NCBI GenBank assembly: GCA_041749275.1
Contig: JBGTBQ010000452.1
Coordinates: forward strand, 1-45,937
DNA: 45,937 nt
From: JBGTBQ01 sp041749275
GTDB taxonomy: Bacteria; Acidobacteriota; Blastocatellia; Pyrinomonadales; Pyrinomonadaceae
Direction: 5' to 3'
The first letter of the stretch is position 1. Every line of letters begins with the position of its first letter. The translations under genes were made by a program, and so were the position numbers. The notes under the pieces were generated by a model. It was given only the letters and a program-made list of their open reading frames with translations. It searched no databases and was not told the origin of the DNA. Positions 7,765-16,220 of the stretch are shown piece after piece.

Positions 7765-10700
7765 GTGCCGAACAACAAACAATCACCCTCTGGAACGAGT
7801 CGCATTCTCGTCAAGCTCCGCCCGTCCAACGCGCTCAGGGCGGCGGAGTCGCGCGCCAACCTTCGACCACTGTACGACGCGCCGCCGGAGGCAACTCCGG
7901 TCTTCGGCTTCGACTCCGCCCCGCAGTGGTTCCTCGCCGACCTGCCCGACGGGGCGGCCTCGCCTTGGGACCTCGCGCACGCCCGCGTCGCTGGGCAACT
8001 CGGCGTCGCCGAGTCGGATGTCGTCTTCGCCGAGCCGGACATCGTTCACAACGTCTACCGGGATGTGAATGAGCAGGAGATCGCCGCGGGCTTCGCCGCG
8101 GGCGAAGTGTGTAACGCCGACCCGCAGGATGCGACGCACGGCAAGAAAGTCGGCCCCGACGTGTTCGCCTGGCACCTCGACAAAGACCACTCGCAACTCG
8201 GCCCGGCGCGCGAGGCCGTCGAGTTCAAAGACCCGCGCACCCGCATCGCGCACATTGACACCGGCTACTACCGCACGCACGACACTGTGCCCGAACGCAT
8301 CCTGCGCCATCTCGAACGAAGCTTTGTCGAGGGCGACGCCGACCTACGGAGCGCCGAAGACCCTGATAACCGCGCCTTCCTGATAGACAACTCCGGCCAC
8401 GGCACCGGCACCATCGGCATCCTCGCCGGCGGCAAGGCTCCGGCCTTCGGCGGCGTCTACCTCGGCGGCGCGCCGGACGCGGAAGTCGTGCCGCTTCGAG
8501 TCGCCGACCGCGTCGTCCTGCTCCGCACGAGCGCGCTCGCGCAGGCATTCAACTACGCCGTCGAGCAGCGTTGCGATGTCGTGACGTTGAGCATGGGCGG
8601 CGTGCCTTCGCGCGCGTGGGGCGAGGCCGTGGACAAGGCTTACGAGGCGGGCGTCGTGATCTGCGCCGCGGCGGGCAACCACATCGGCATTTCGCCGCCG
8701 CACACGCTCGTCTATCCCGCGCGTTACCCGCGCGTCATCGCCGTCTGCGGCGTAATGGCCGACGGGCGGCCTTACAAAGACCTCAAGGGGACGGCGCTCG
8801 AAGGGAGCTTCGGGCCGGACTCCGCCATGAAAGCAGCCATTGCCGCCTACACGCCGAACATCCCATGGCCGCGCTTCATGTGCGGCAGTGTGATCCGTCT
8901 GAATGGCGAGGGTACGTCCGCCGCGACGCCGCAAGTCGCCGCCGCGGTCGCCCTCTGGTTCGAGAAGTACAAGAACGAACTGCCGCGCGACTGGCGGCGC
9001 GTCGAGGCCGTCCGCAACGCCCTGTTCTCCTCGGCCAAGCAGAAGGCCGACAAGAAGCACTTCGGCAACGGCGTGCTTCAGGCGCGCGCGGCGCTCGACG
9101 TGAGACCCCTCTTCGGGCTGAAGCAGAGCGATAAGTCTGACAACTCGTTTGCCTTCCTCCGCGTCATCACCGGCCTCGGCGTCGTCGAGCGTCCGCCGCG
9201 CGAAGAGATGTTCAACCTCGAACTCGCGCAGCGCTGGCTGGTCAACAAAGAGCTGCAAAAGCTTGTGCCCGACCCCGGCGGCGCGACCAAACTTGAAGGT
9301 GAGAAGTTGCGCCGCTTGATGCAGGCCATCATCGAAGACGAGGAGGCTTCGCTCGCGCTCCGCAAGCACGTCGCGGCGCGCTACCCCGTCGCCGCCGGCA
9401 AGTCCGCGCCGAGCACGAAGAGGTCGAAGAAGGTCGTGCCCGACCCGCTTTCGGTCTGCGACGTGCAGCCCGCTGTCCGGAACCCGTCGTACCGCCGCGT
9501 CCGCGTCTACGCCGTGGACCCGAGCCTCTCGGCGCGGCTCGATACTGCTGGCATCAACGAGGTGACGCTCAAGGTTCGCTGGGAGCCTTTGAAGATTCGG
9601 AAGACCGCGCCGAACAGAAAGGCTCTGGACGGCGAGTACCTCACCGTCGAAGACGTGGACGCCACCGGCAAGCCTTACGACCCCGTGAACCTCGACGACC
9701 CGCGGCTCTTGGCGCGCGACGGCTGGGCGCCTTCCGAAGGGAACCCGCAGTTCCACCAGCAGATGGTCTACGCCGTCGCCATGAAGACCATCGAGCACTT
9801 CGAGCGCGCCCTCGGTCGTCCAGTCCTCTGGCGTCCCCGCCCGAACCCGAAGAACGCCAACGACGATAAGACCTTCGTCCAGCGACTGGCCGTCCGCCCG
9901 CACGCGCTCCGGCAGGCCAACGCCTTCTACAGCCCGCATGAGGTCGCGCTTCTGTTCGGCTACTTCGAGGCCGCGGCGGACGACCCCGGCGACCACATGC
10001 CCGGCAGCCGCGTCTACGCCTGCCTCTCGCACGACATCATCGCCCACGAAACCACACACGCCATCCTCGACGGCATGCACCGCCGCTTCAACGAGCCGAC
10101 CAACCCGGACGTGCTCGCGCTGCATGAGGGCTTCGCCGACATCGTCGCCCTCATGCAGCACTTCACCATTCCGGAAGTCTTGGAACAGGAGATCGCCAAG
10201 ACGCGCGGCGACATCGAGGCCGAGTCCATGCTCGGCCAACTCGCCGTCCAGTTTGGCTATGCGACGGGCGGGCGCGGCGCGCTGCGGAACGCTATCGGGC
10301 GGATGGAAGGGGGCGTCTGGAAGAGAATCCCGCCCGACCCCGCTGACTTGCAAAAGCGTCTGACGCCGCACTCGCGCGGGGCCATCCTCGTGGCCGCGGT
10401 CTTCGACGCCTTCATCGCCATCTACAAGTCGCGTATCGCCGACCTGCTCCGCATCTACACGGGCGGAACGGGCGTGCTGCCGAACGGGGCGATTCACCCC
10501 GACCTCGTGCGCCGGCTCGCCGACGAAGCGTCGAAGTCCGCCAGTCACGTCCTCAGCATGTGCATCCGCGCGCTCGACTACCTGCCGCCCGTGGACGTGA
10601 CCTTCTTCGAGTACCTGCGTGCGCTCATTACCGCTGACTTCGACCTCGTCAGCGACGACCGCCACAACTACCGCGTCGCCTTCGTCGAAGCCTTTCGTCG

Positions 10701-11352
10701 CCGAGGCATCTACCCGCTCGACCTCGACGCGCCGACGCCCGACATTCCCCGCACGCTCTCCGTTGATACGCTGCGCTGGCAGGGTCTCGACCCGTCGGAG
10801 TTTCCGAGCCGCGTGCGTACCAAGATCAAGGAGATGTACCGCGTCATCATCGAGGGGTTAAAGGTCTACGCCGACGCCTGCTTATATCTGGAAGACCGCA
10901 AGATGCTGTTCGATGTAACGCGCGAACAGCGCCGCTTGCTCCACGAGCAGCTTGAATTCACCTTCAAGGCCGTGCCGGAGTTCGCCACCAGTCTCGGCCT
11001 CATTGCGGGTCGGAAGTTCGAGGTTCACGAACTGCGTCGCGCGATGCGTATCAGCCCCGACGGCAAACACATCCCGCAGCTTGTCGTCGCGCTGACGCAG
11101 TCAAAGGTAGTGGCGAAAGAGAAAGACACGCCGCGCCACATCTTCCGCGGCGGCTCGACGCTTCTGGTAGACCTCTCCATCCCGGAGGTCAAATACCGGA
11201 TCGTCAAAAACATCAACAGCGACAGTCGCCCGGCGCGCACGGCTGCCTTCATCCGTGAGTCTGCCGACGACGCCTTGCGCGCGCTCTTCTTCTCGCCCAC
11301 GCGCCGCGAGCCTTTCGCCGCTCTCCACGCGCTCGCCGACGACGGCTTCTAG
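7765..11352 (+). CDS. Double protease: subtilisin-like S8 domain fused to thermolysin-like (HExxH...E) metallopeptidase domain
   Basis: A 1195-residue protein with two complete-looking peptidase active sites. The S8 part (about 130-455) has Asp165 (HIDTGY), His212 (SGHGTGT), oxyanion Asn305 (AAAGNH) and Ser385 (GEGTSAATP), in the canonical D-H-S order. A second part (about 590-990) carries HETTH at 761-765 and Glu788 in LHEGFAD, the gluzincin zinc-site pattern of M4/thermolysin-type enzymes (22 residues between His765 and Glu788, slightly longer than thermolysin). The last 200 or so residues are unassigned. No signal peptide or TM segment is seen from the GTG supported by AAGGAGG, so the protein appears cytosolic unless exported by another route. 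It begins 27 bp after the ntrC-like stop. Its substrate is unknown; regulated or defensive intracellular proteolysis is possible. Confidence 0.88.
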   Translation: MPNNKQSPSGTSRILVKLRPSNALRAAESRANLRPLYDAPPEATPVFGFDSAPQWFLADLPDGAASPWDLAHARVAGQLGVAESDVVFAEPDIVHNVYRDVNEQEIAAGFAAGEVCNADPQDATHGKKVGPDVFAWHLDKDHSQLGPAREAVEFKDPRTRIAHIDTGYYRTHDTVPERILRHLERSFVEGDADLRSAEDPDNRAFLIDNSGHGTGTIGILAGGKAPAFGGVYLGGAPDAEVVPLRVADRVVLLRTSALAQAFNYAVEQRCDVVTLSMGGVPSRAWGEAVDKAYEAGVVICAAAGNHIGISPPHTLVYPARYPRVIAVCGVMADGRPYKDLKGTALEGSFGPDSAMKAAIAAYTPNIPWPRFMCGSVIRLNGEGTSAATPQVAAAVALWFEKYKNELPRDWRRVEAVRNALFSSAKQKADKKHFGNGVLQARAALDVRPLFGLKQSDKSDNSFAFLRVITGLGVVERPPREEMFNLELAQRWLVNKELQKLVPDPGGATKLEGEKLRRLMQAIIEDEEASLALRKHVAARYPVAAGKSAPSTKRSKKVVPDPLSVCDVQPAVRNPSYRRVRVYAVDPSLSARLDTAGINEVTLKVRWEPLKIRKTAPNRKALDGEYLTVEDVDATGKPYDPVNLDDPRLLARDGWAPSEGNPQFHQQMVYAVAMKTIEHFERALGRPVLWRPRPNPKNANDDKTFVQRLAVRPHALRQANAFYSPHEVALLFGYFEAAADDPGDHMPGSRVYACLSHDIIAHETTHAILDGMHRRFNEPTNPDVLALHEGFADIVALMQHFTIPEVLEQEIAKTRGDIEAESMLGQLAVQFGYATGGRGALRNAIGRMEGGVWKRIPPDPADLQKRLTPHSRGAILVAAVFDAFIAIYKSRIADLLRIYTGGTGVLPNGAIHPDLVRRLADEASKSASHVLSMCIRALDYLPPVDVTFFEYLRALITADFDLVSDDRHNYRVAFVEAFRRRGIYPLDLDAPTPDIPRTLSVDTLRWQGLDPSEFPSRVRTKIKEMYRVIIEGLKVYADACLYLEDRKMLFDVTREQRRLLHEQLEFTFKAVPEFATSLGLIAGRKFEVHELRRAMRISPDGKHIPQLVVALTQSKVVAKEKDTPRHIFRGGSTLLVDLSIPEVKYRIVKNINSDSRPARTAAFIRESADDALRALFFSPTRREPFAALHALADDGF

Positions 11353-11408
11353 CGTGTGCGGCCTTAACCACGTGAAGCGGGGCCGCGAGGTGATGCAGGC
11401 GCTCGTCA

Positions 11409-11455
11409 GATGCCGCTCCATCTGCTAATCTTATTCTATGCGGCGGAGCGGCATC
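11409..11455. repeat. 11-bp perfect inverted repeat between protease and radical SAM genes
   Basis: GATGCCGCTCC (11409-11419) and GGAGCGGCATC (11445-11455) are perfect complements with a 25-nt AT-richer loop. No T-run follows the stem. It may be an attenuator or an mRNA-processing hairpin ahead of the radical SAM gene. Confidence 0.6.
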
Positions 11456-11503
11456 CGCAGCGTTTATTCAGTTGATAATTACGCCCGACGGCGAAGGAAT
11501 GAT

Positions 11504-12667
11504 ATGGATTACACGACGAGAGAGCTTTTAAAACGCTATGCCAACCTTGCGCTCGGACAACCGTTCGCGCCGGTGTTGCTGAACATTCTGGTGACGAGCG
11601 TTTGTGACATGCGCTGTACACACTGCTTCTTCACGGACGAACTCGACGACCGCCCGCGCAAGAAGTTGCAGATGAAGACGCACGAGATCGCGCGTGTGTC
11701 GGAAACTTTGGGGGGCAACCTCGGCGTGCTCATCCTTGCGGGTGGCGAGCCGTTCACCCGCAAAGACCTGCCCGAAATCGTCCGCTCTTTTTACGAGAAT
11801 AACAAACTCGAATCCGTCTACCTGATGTCGAACGGGCAGATTCAGAAGCGCATCATCCCTGATGTCACGCGCATCCTCGAAGAGTGCCCGAATCTGAACG
11901 TGGCGGTCGCGCTCGGCATTGACGGGCTGAAGGATCAGCACGAGAAAATTCGACAGAAGCCCGGCTCGTGGGACATTGCCATTGACACGGCGCGGCAGCT
12001 TCAGGCCATCAAGCGAGAATACCAGCGGCTCGACATCCAGACCTGTACCTGCTTTATGAACACGAATCAGGACACGATCTTCGAGTGGTACGACTTTCTG
12101 AAGTATGACCTCCGGCCCGACAAGGTCAACTTCAACTACATTCGTCCGCCGTCAGCCGACCCGAAGGAGCTTGATATTGACCACACGCGCTACGCGAAGC
12201 TGGCGCGGATGATTGACGACGATTCGCGCCACGCCGCCATCAAGAACAACTACGCGGGCGACGCCGGCTTCTTCAAAGCCGCGATTGACATCTACATGCA
12301 CGGCCTCATTGACCGCACGCAGCAAGAGCAGAAGGCGCAACTTACCTGCTACGCCGGCACCGCGGGCGCGGTGATTTACGACGAAGGTTCGGTCTCTTCC
12401 TGCGAGAACCTTGACGCTATCGGGAACCTGCGCGAGCACGAATGGAACTTCCAATCGCTCTGGCGTTCCGAGGCGATGAAGGCGCGGCGCAAAAAGGCTG
12501 CTGACGGGTGCTTCTGCACGCATGAGTCGAACTGCTACTACCCCAGTTTGCCGTTCAACCCGAAGCACTTGATTAAGATCAAGAAGCTTGAGCGCGAAAT
12601 GAAGAAGGCGAGCCGTGGAATCGGGAAACAGAACGAACAGACCGACGGAGTTGTCTTGAAGGCGTAG
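11504..12667 (+). CDS. Radical SAM protein with SPASM/twitch-like C-terminal cysteines
   Basis: A 387-residue protein. The SAM-binding [4Fe-4S] motif is CDMRCTHC (CxxxCxxC, about residues 36-43), followed by the GGEPF motif. C-terminal cysteines in LTCYAG, SSCENL, CFCTHESNC are spaced as for an auxiliary cluster (SPASM/twitch). Such proteins modify peptides or mature enzymes. No short precursor-peptide gene is visible next to it, so RiPP maturation is not supported. The start at ATG 11504 is supported by AAGGA at 11494-11498, 5 bp upstream; an ATG at 11438 has no such site. It lies downstream of the double protease and upstream of a glycosyltransferase on the same strand, with 151-bp and 66-bp gaps; a joint role is inference only. 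Confidence 0.85.
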   Translation: MDYTTRELLKRYANLALGQPFAPVLLNILVTSVCDMRCTHCFFTDELDDRPRKKLQMKTHEIARVSETLGGNLGVLILAGGEPFTRKDLPEIVRSFYENNKLESVYLMSNGQIQKRIIPDVTRILEECPNLNVAVALGIDGLKDQHEKIRQKPGSWDIAIDTARQLQAIKREYQRLDIQTCTCFMNTNQDTIFEWYDFLKYDLRPDKVNFNYIRPPSADPKELDIDHTRYAKLARMIDDDSRHAAIKNNYAGDAGFFKAAIDIYMHGLIDRTQQEQKAQLTCYAGTAGAVIYDEGSVSSCENLDAIGNLREHEWNFQSLWRSEAMKARRKKAADGCFCTHESNCYYPSLPFNPKHLIKIKKLEREMKKASRGIGKQNEQTDGVVLKA

Positions 12668-12733
12668 AGCGATTGCGGGTCTCCGAGCGCCGTAGCCCGT
12701 AAAATGAAAACCGGCAACTGTAAAGACCAATTC

Positions 12734-13936
12734 ATGTCTTCCGACAAAGTTCCGAAAATCCTTATCATCTCGTCCGATACCGGCGGCGGCCATCGCTCGG
12801 CGGCGGCGGCCATCGTCGCCGGGGTGCAAAAAATCTTCACGGGCGATTCCTGCGCCGTGCGAGTCGTGCGCGCCGTCGAGGAGTCACACCACCTGTCGGA
12901 AAAGCTCGTCCGGCTTTACAACTGGGTGCTGCAAAACCGGCAACACTGGATGAAGTACCTCTACTGGTGCGTCAACCGCTTCCGCCCCGAAACGCGCGAG
13001 TTCTTCCACCGTCGTTGCATCGGCTACTGCAAGGCGCAGTTCGAGAAGTGGTGCCCGCACGTCGTCGTGAGCGTCCACCCACTGACGCAGCATATCTTCG
13101 CGCGCGTGCTCAAAGAACTCGGACTGGCGGAGACGATCCCGCTCGTTACTGTCGTCACCGACCCGTGCTACGGATTCTGGAAGGGCTGGGCGTGCGACGA
13201 CGTGCGTCTCTATTTGGTGGCGAGCGATGAGGCGCGGCAACAGTTGATTGACTATGGCGTCGCGCCCGAACGGATTAAGGTTTCGGGGATGCCTGTCCAT
13301 CCGAAATTCGAGTCTCCCGACGAGCGCGTCGCGCAGGCGGCACGCCGGGCGCTCGACCTCGACCCGGAAAAGTTCACCGTCTTCGTCAACGCGGGTTGGG
13401 CCGGCGGCGGCAACATCCCACACATCTTCGGCGAACTGGTGCGCGGCGACCTGAACGTGCAGGCGATTTTCCTCGCCGGGAAGAATGAGGAGTTGCGCGT
13501 GGAGGCCGAGACGCTCGCCAAGCACGCACGGTTCCCCGTCAAAGTCATCGGCTACTCCGAACAGGTCGAGCAACTGATGCAGGCCGCGGACGTGATGATC
13601 TCCAAACTTGGCGGCTTGACCACATTTGAGGCGCTCGCCTGCCGCGTGCCGATTATAGCCGACGCAACGACGCCGCCGATGCCGCAGGAGTCCGGCGCGG
13701 CTACCATGCTTGTAAAGCGCGGCGCGGGGGTGCTCTTGAACCGCGCGAGCGACATCGTGCCGGTCGTGCGCCGCATGGTCGAGGACTCGCGTTACTACGC
13801 CTCTCTGCGCGCCGCCACGACAAACCTCGCCATCCCTGACGCGACCCGTCGGATCGTCGAAGAGATCACCGCGCTCATCCCCGCGCCCGCGCTCGCCGAG
13901 GATGAAACTTTACAGCCCGAAGCACGCACGGCCTGA
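12734..13936 (+). CDS. MGDG-synthase-like glycosyltransferase (GT28 family)
   Basis: About 400 residues. The N-terminal motif SSDTGGGHRSAAAAI is typical of monogalactosyldiacylglycerol synthase and of UgtP-type processive diacylglycerol glucosyltransferases; the C-terminal half has the GT-B donor-site pattern (SKLGGLTTFEALACRVPII). These peripheral membrane enzymes transfer a sugar from a UDP-sugar to diacylglycerol. MurG is related, but the GGGHRSAA signature and length favour the glycolipid group. The start at 12734 is chosen because the conserved fold begins soon after it; ATG 12704, ten codons upstream, is possible. Neither has a good Shine-Dalgarno. Sugar and acceptor specificity are not determinable here. 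Confidence 0.83.
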   Translation: MSSDKVPKILIISSDTGGGHRSAAAAIVAGVQKIFTGDSCAVRVVRAVEESHHLSEKLVRLYNWVLQNRQHWMKYLYWCVNRFRPETREFFHRRCIGYCKAQFEKWCPHVVVSVHPLTQHIFARVLKELGLAETIPLVTVVTDPCYGFWKGWACDDVRLYLVASDEARQQLIDYGVAPERIKVSGMPVHPKFESPDERVAQAARRALDLDPEKFTVFVNAGWAGGGNIPHIFGELVRGDLNVQAIFLAGKNEELRVEAETLAKHARFPVKVIGYSEQVEQLMQAADVMISKLGGLTTFEALACRVPIIADATTPPMPQESGAATMLVKRGAGVLLNRASDIVPVVRRMVEDSRYYASLRAATTNLAIPDATRRIVEEITALIPAPALAEDETLQPEARTA

Positions 13937-13963
13937 TCCCGCCGGGAGCAATCCAAATTCAGT

Positions 13964-14119
13964 TTAGCCACAGAGTCACAGAGACACAGAGAACGGGAAA
14001 GAAAAAGAGAGGGGTTGAGTTGGGGGAGAGTTGAATGATTCAACTCTCCCCCAGACAATCTCTCTCTTTCTTTTCTTCCTTTCGTTCTTCTCTCTGTGTC
14101 TCTGTGACTCTGTGGCTAA
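13964..14119. repeat. Large nested inverted repeat, about 156 bp, filling the GT-SDR intergenic space
   Basis: The outer arms 13964-13992 and 14091-14119 are a perfect 29-bp inverted repeat made of CACAGAG-type units. The inner arms 14021-14035 and 14039-14053 are a perfect 15-bp stem with a 3-nt loop. The purine-rich and pyrimidine-rich stretches between them are largely complementary too, so the whole element can fold into one long hairpin. It occupies most of the 323-bp gap 13937-14259, in which I see no gene. It could terminate transcription in both directions or be a non-autonomous (MITE-like) element. Confidence 0.9.
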
Positions 14120-14259
14120 TCCTGCTCTCCCACAGCCAAGTTGACGTGCCATCCGCCTTTAAGCTTTAATCGTCGCGTTCTATTAATCAAAACAACTCGC
14201 CTGCGTGTTCCGCCTTCAGACGGCGCCGTGGGCGTGTGTGAATCGGGGACGAACGTAAC

Positions 14260-15009
14260 TTGAGTCTTCTGCTGGAAGGGAAGCGGGCCTTTATCACCGG
14301 CGGCACGCGCGGAATCGGGGCGGCGCTCTGCGATGTCTTCGCGCGCGAAGGAGCCGACGTGGCTTTCGTCTACCACTCGCGCGACGATCTTGCGGAGCTG
14401 ACTACGCAAAAAATTCAGGCGTATGGGCGCCGCGCTCTGGCTTTCAAAATCTCCATCACGGATCGCGTCGGCTTGAAGAAGACGACGCGCGAGATGGTTG
14501 AGACGTGGGGCGGCGTGGACATCCTCGTCAACAACGCCGCCATCAACCGCGGCGACAACTTCGCCACCACGACCGACCGCGCGTGGGACGACATCATCAA
14601 CACCAACGTCAACAGCCTCTTCGCTGTCACCAAGCCTATCTACAAACAGATGATACGCCAGCGAAAAGGTTCGATCCTCAACATCACCTCCATCGGCGCC
14701 ATCCGCGCGCTGCCCACCTCCGTCCACTACGCCACCTCGAAGGCCGCGATGATTGGCTTTACCAAATGCCTCTCACGTGAGGCCGCGACCTTCGGCGTCA
14801 CGGTTAATGCTATCGCCGCCGGCATCTTCGACACCGAACTCGCCGAAGCGCTCCCCGACCGTCTCCTCCAGATGCACGACATCTGGGTCATGGCCGGTCG
14901 TAAAGGGCGTCCAAGTGAACTCGCCGAATTCGCGGCGTTTATGGTGAGCGAGCGTAACAGCTTTATGAATGGCGAAGTCGTGATCGTGGACGGCGGGGTG
15001 ATTACGTAG
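14260..15009 (+). CDS. Short-chain dehydrogenase/reductase (FabG-like)
   Basis: 249 residues with the classical SDR fold: nucleotide motif TGGTRGIG near the N-terminus, NNAA at about 91-94, a Ser in the ITSIGA segment and the YATSK catalytic pair, followed by the FabG-like end GEVVIVDGG. It should be an NAD(P)H-dependent oxidoreductase acting on a carbonyl/alcohol substrate, perhaps 3-oxoacyl-ACP. The predicted start is TTG 14260, with GGGGA about 10 bp upstream. No fatty acid synthesis genes are adjacent, so assignment as the housekeeping FabG is not justified. A second SDR occurs at 35412-36131. Confidence 0.85.
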   Translation: MSLLLEGKRAFITGGTRGIGAALCDVFAREGADVAFVYHSRDDLAELTTQKIQAYGRRALAFKISITDRVGLKKTTREMVETWGGVDILVNNAAINRGDNFATTTDRAWDDIINTNVNSLFAVTKPIYKQMIRQRKGSILNITSIGAIRALPTSVHYATSKAAMIGFTKCLSREAATFGVTVNAIAAGIFDTELAEALPDRLLQMHDIWVMAGRKGRPSELAEFAAFMVSERNSFMNGEVVIVDGGVIT

Positions 15010-15032
15010 AAGCTTTTTGCGATTGGCTTTTA

Positions 15033-15096
15033 GCAAACTCTGCTGCACGACTTTTGCCGCTCATCGAGTTCAAGCAGCAGGGTTTGCGTTGTTTTT
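15033..15096 (+). terminator. Rho-independent terminator after the SDR gene
   Basis: Stem 15033-15046 pairs with 15074-15087 (14 bp, one mismatch) across a 27-nt loop, followed by GTTGTTTTT. It lies 24 bp after the SDR stop. Confidence 0.6.
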
Positions 15097-15174
15097 AGTC
15101 GAAAGCGAAAAACAATGATCTTGCTTACCTGAAATTGAATTTCATTATTAAGTCTTTTCTTTTCAACATTTAGC

Positions 15175-15203
15175 TTGACAGTTGGGGTCTTGGCTTTTAT
15201 CAT
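15175..15203 (+). promoter_or_regulatory. Strong sigma70-type promoter for the ferritin-like gene
   Basis: TTGACA (15175-15180, exact consensus) and TATCAT (15198-15203, five of six) are separated by the optimal 17 bp, in an AT-rich stretch. The start codon is 48 bp downstream, leaving room for a 5' leader of about 40 nt with a GGGAGGG ribosome site. Confidence 0.75.
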
Positions 15204-15251
15204 GTGCGTGGAAAGAAACAATTTAGGGGATTCAATATTCGGGAGGGTAAA

Positions 15252-15713
15252 ATGGCAAACGCGGAACTTGTTGAAAACTTAAACCGTGCGTTGAGCTTTG
15301 AGCTATCTGGCGTGATTCAGTATCTACAGCATAGTTTCCTCGTCACCGGTCAGGAGCGGGAAGTCTTTTGCTCTTTCTTCCGTGACTTGAGCAAAGAGTC
15401 TCGTGAGCACGCTGAACTGCTCGGAGACAAAGTCGTGGCGCTGGGCGGCGTGCCGACGGTCGAGCCGGGCGACATCAGACAGTCAACAAATCTGACCGAG
15501 ATGCTTAAACAGGATTTGGAGCTTGAGCGAGCCGCGATGGAGGCTTACGTCGGCGCTTGGAAATCCTGCACTGACGCGGAGTTGGGGACGCGGTTCATGC
15601 TGGAAGAGAGGATTTCGGAGGAGCAGCGACACATTGAGGAGTTCGAAAAGCTGACCAACGAACGCAAGTCCAGCGTGACGAAAGAGAGGATCACGCTCCG
15701 GCAGGTAGGCTAG
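15252..15713 (+). CDS. Bacterioferritin-like ferritin-fold protein
   Basis: 153 residues, the usual length of bacterioferritin and related four-helix ferritin-like proteins. Likely metal ligands are Glu17 (SFEL), the ESREHAE segment of helix B, Glu residues in DLELERAAMEAY of helix C and the EEQRH motif (ExxH) of helix D. The helix-B motif has Glu four rather than three residues before the His, so it is not identical to classical bacterioferritin, and the haem-ligand Met of Bfr is not apparent. Iron oxidation/storage or oxidative-stress protection is the likely role. GGGAGGG 5 bp before ATG 15252 and a strong promoter suggest high expression. A bidirectional terminator follows. Confidence 0.82.
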   Translation: MANAELVENLNRALSFELSGVIQYLQHSFLVTGQEREVFCSFFRDLSKESREHAELLGDKVVALGGVPTVEPGDIRQSTNLTEMLKQDLELERAAMEAYVGAWKSCTDAELGTRFMLEERISEEQRHIEEFEKLTNERKSSVTKERITLRQVG

Positions 15714-15736
15714 AGAAGCACGTATCTCGAAAAGCA

Positions 15737-15787
15737 GAAGGCAGCAGGAACTTTCACTTTGTAAGTTCCTGCGGCCTTCAATTTTTT
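15737..15787. terminator. Bidirectional rho-independent terminator
   Basis: A 16-bp stem with one mismatch (15737-15752 with 15764-15779) closes an 11-nt loop and is followed by ATTTTTT. It lies between the convergent ferritin-like gene and the minus-strand small protein gene. Confidence 0.8.
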
Positions 15788-15796
15788 ACAGGTGAA

Positions 15797-16081
15797 TCAG
15801 GTGAGGGTCGGGAGTTGAATTACTCGCGCTGTCTCCGAAACCAACCCCTCTTCCGCACGCTTGCTATTGATACGATGGCGGGCGACGGTTATCGCACGGT
15901 GCAGGTCTTCGAGTTGTTCGGCGTCTACCCGGAGAGTCTTTTGACTACACCAACCCAGACCTTCCGTCCAAGTCGAATAACGAATCGCCACGCGGTCAAC
16001 GTCCTCGATCAACACTTCGACCTTCTGCGCTTCGCGCTCGGATCGAAGGCTATGAGCCGCTGCGTTGTTATTTTTCTTCAC
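15797..16081 (-). CDS. Small hypothetical protein, conserved-looking
   Basis: 94 residues starting at GTG 16081. The core reads as a compact beta strand-helix unit: VEVLIEDVDRVAIRYSTW, then GLGWCSQKTLRVDAEQL, then a helix DLHRAITVARHRI. The Trp/Cys/Tyr pattern and non-random composition suggest a real protein rather than a chance frame, and it is flanked by its own terminator. A GAAGGGA sequence lies about 13 bp upstream of the start. No function is assigned. GC content here is lower than in neighbouring genes. Confidence 0.65.
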   Translation of the reverse strand: MKKNNNAAAHSLRSEREAQKVEVLIEDVDRVAIRYSTWTEGLGWCSQKTLRVDAEQLEDLHRAITVARHRINSKRAEEGLVSETARVIQLPTLT

Positions 16082-16220
16082 CGTCTTAATAAAATCCCTT
16101 CAAAATCGAAATAATCCGGACTTCAACTTCATCTCAAGCTTTCGACGAAATTGAAAACCAATTTCAATAAGCATTATCTTTATGATGACTCCGCCTGTCA
16201 AGAAGATTGTTTGCGGGGCG

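Noticed and set aside
8344..10665. 773-codon open frame on the minus strand opposite the double protease
   Set aside because: Antisense shadow of a high-GC gene: Arg/Val/His/Gly-rich with no recognisable domains, while the plus strand has clear catalytic motifs.
11353..11503. RiPP precursor peptide for the radical SAM protein
   Set aside because: No short frame with a leader/core pattern is seen in the gap; only a hairpin.
12734..13936. MurG
   Set aside because: The GGGHRSAA signature and lack of mur/fts neighbours fit the diacylglycerol glycosyltransferase group better.
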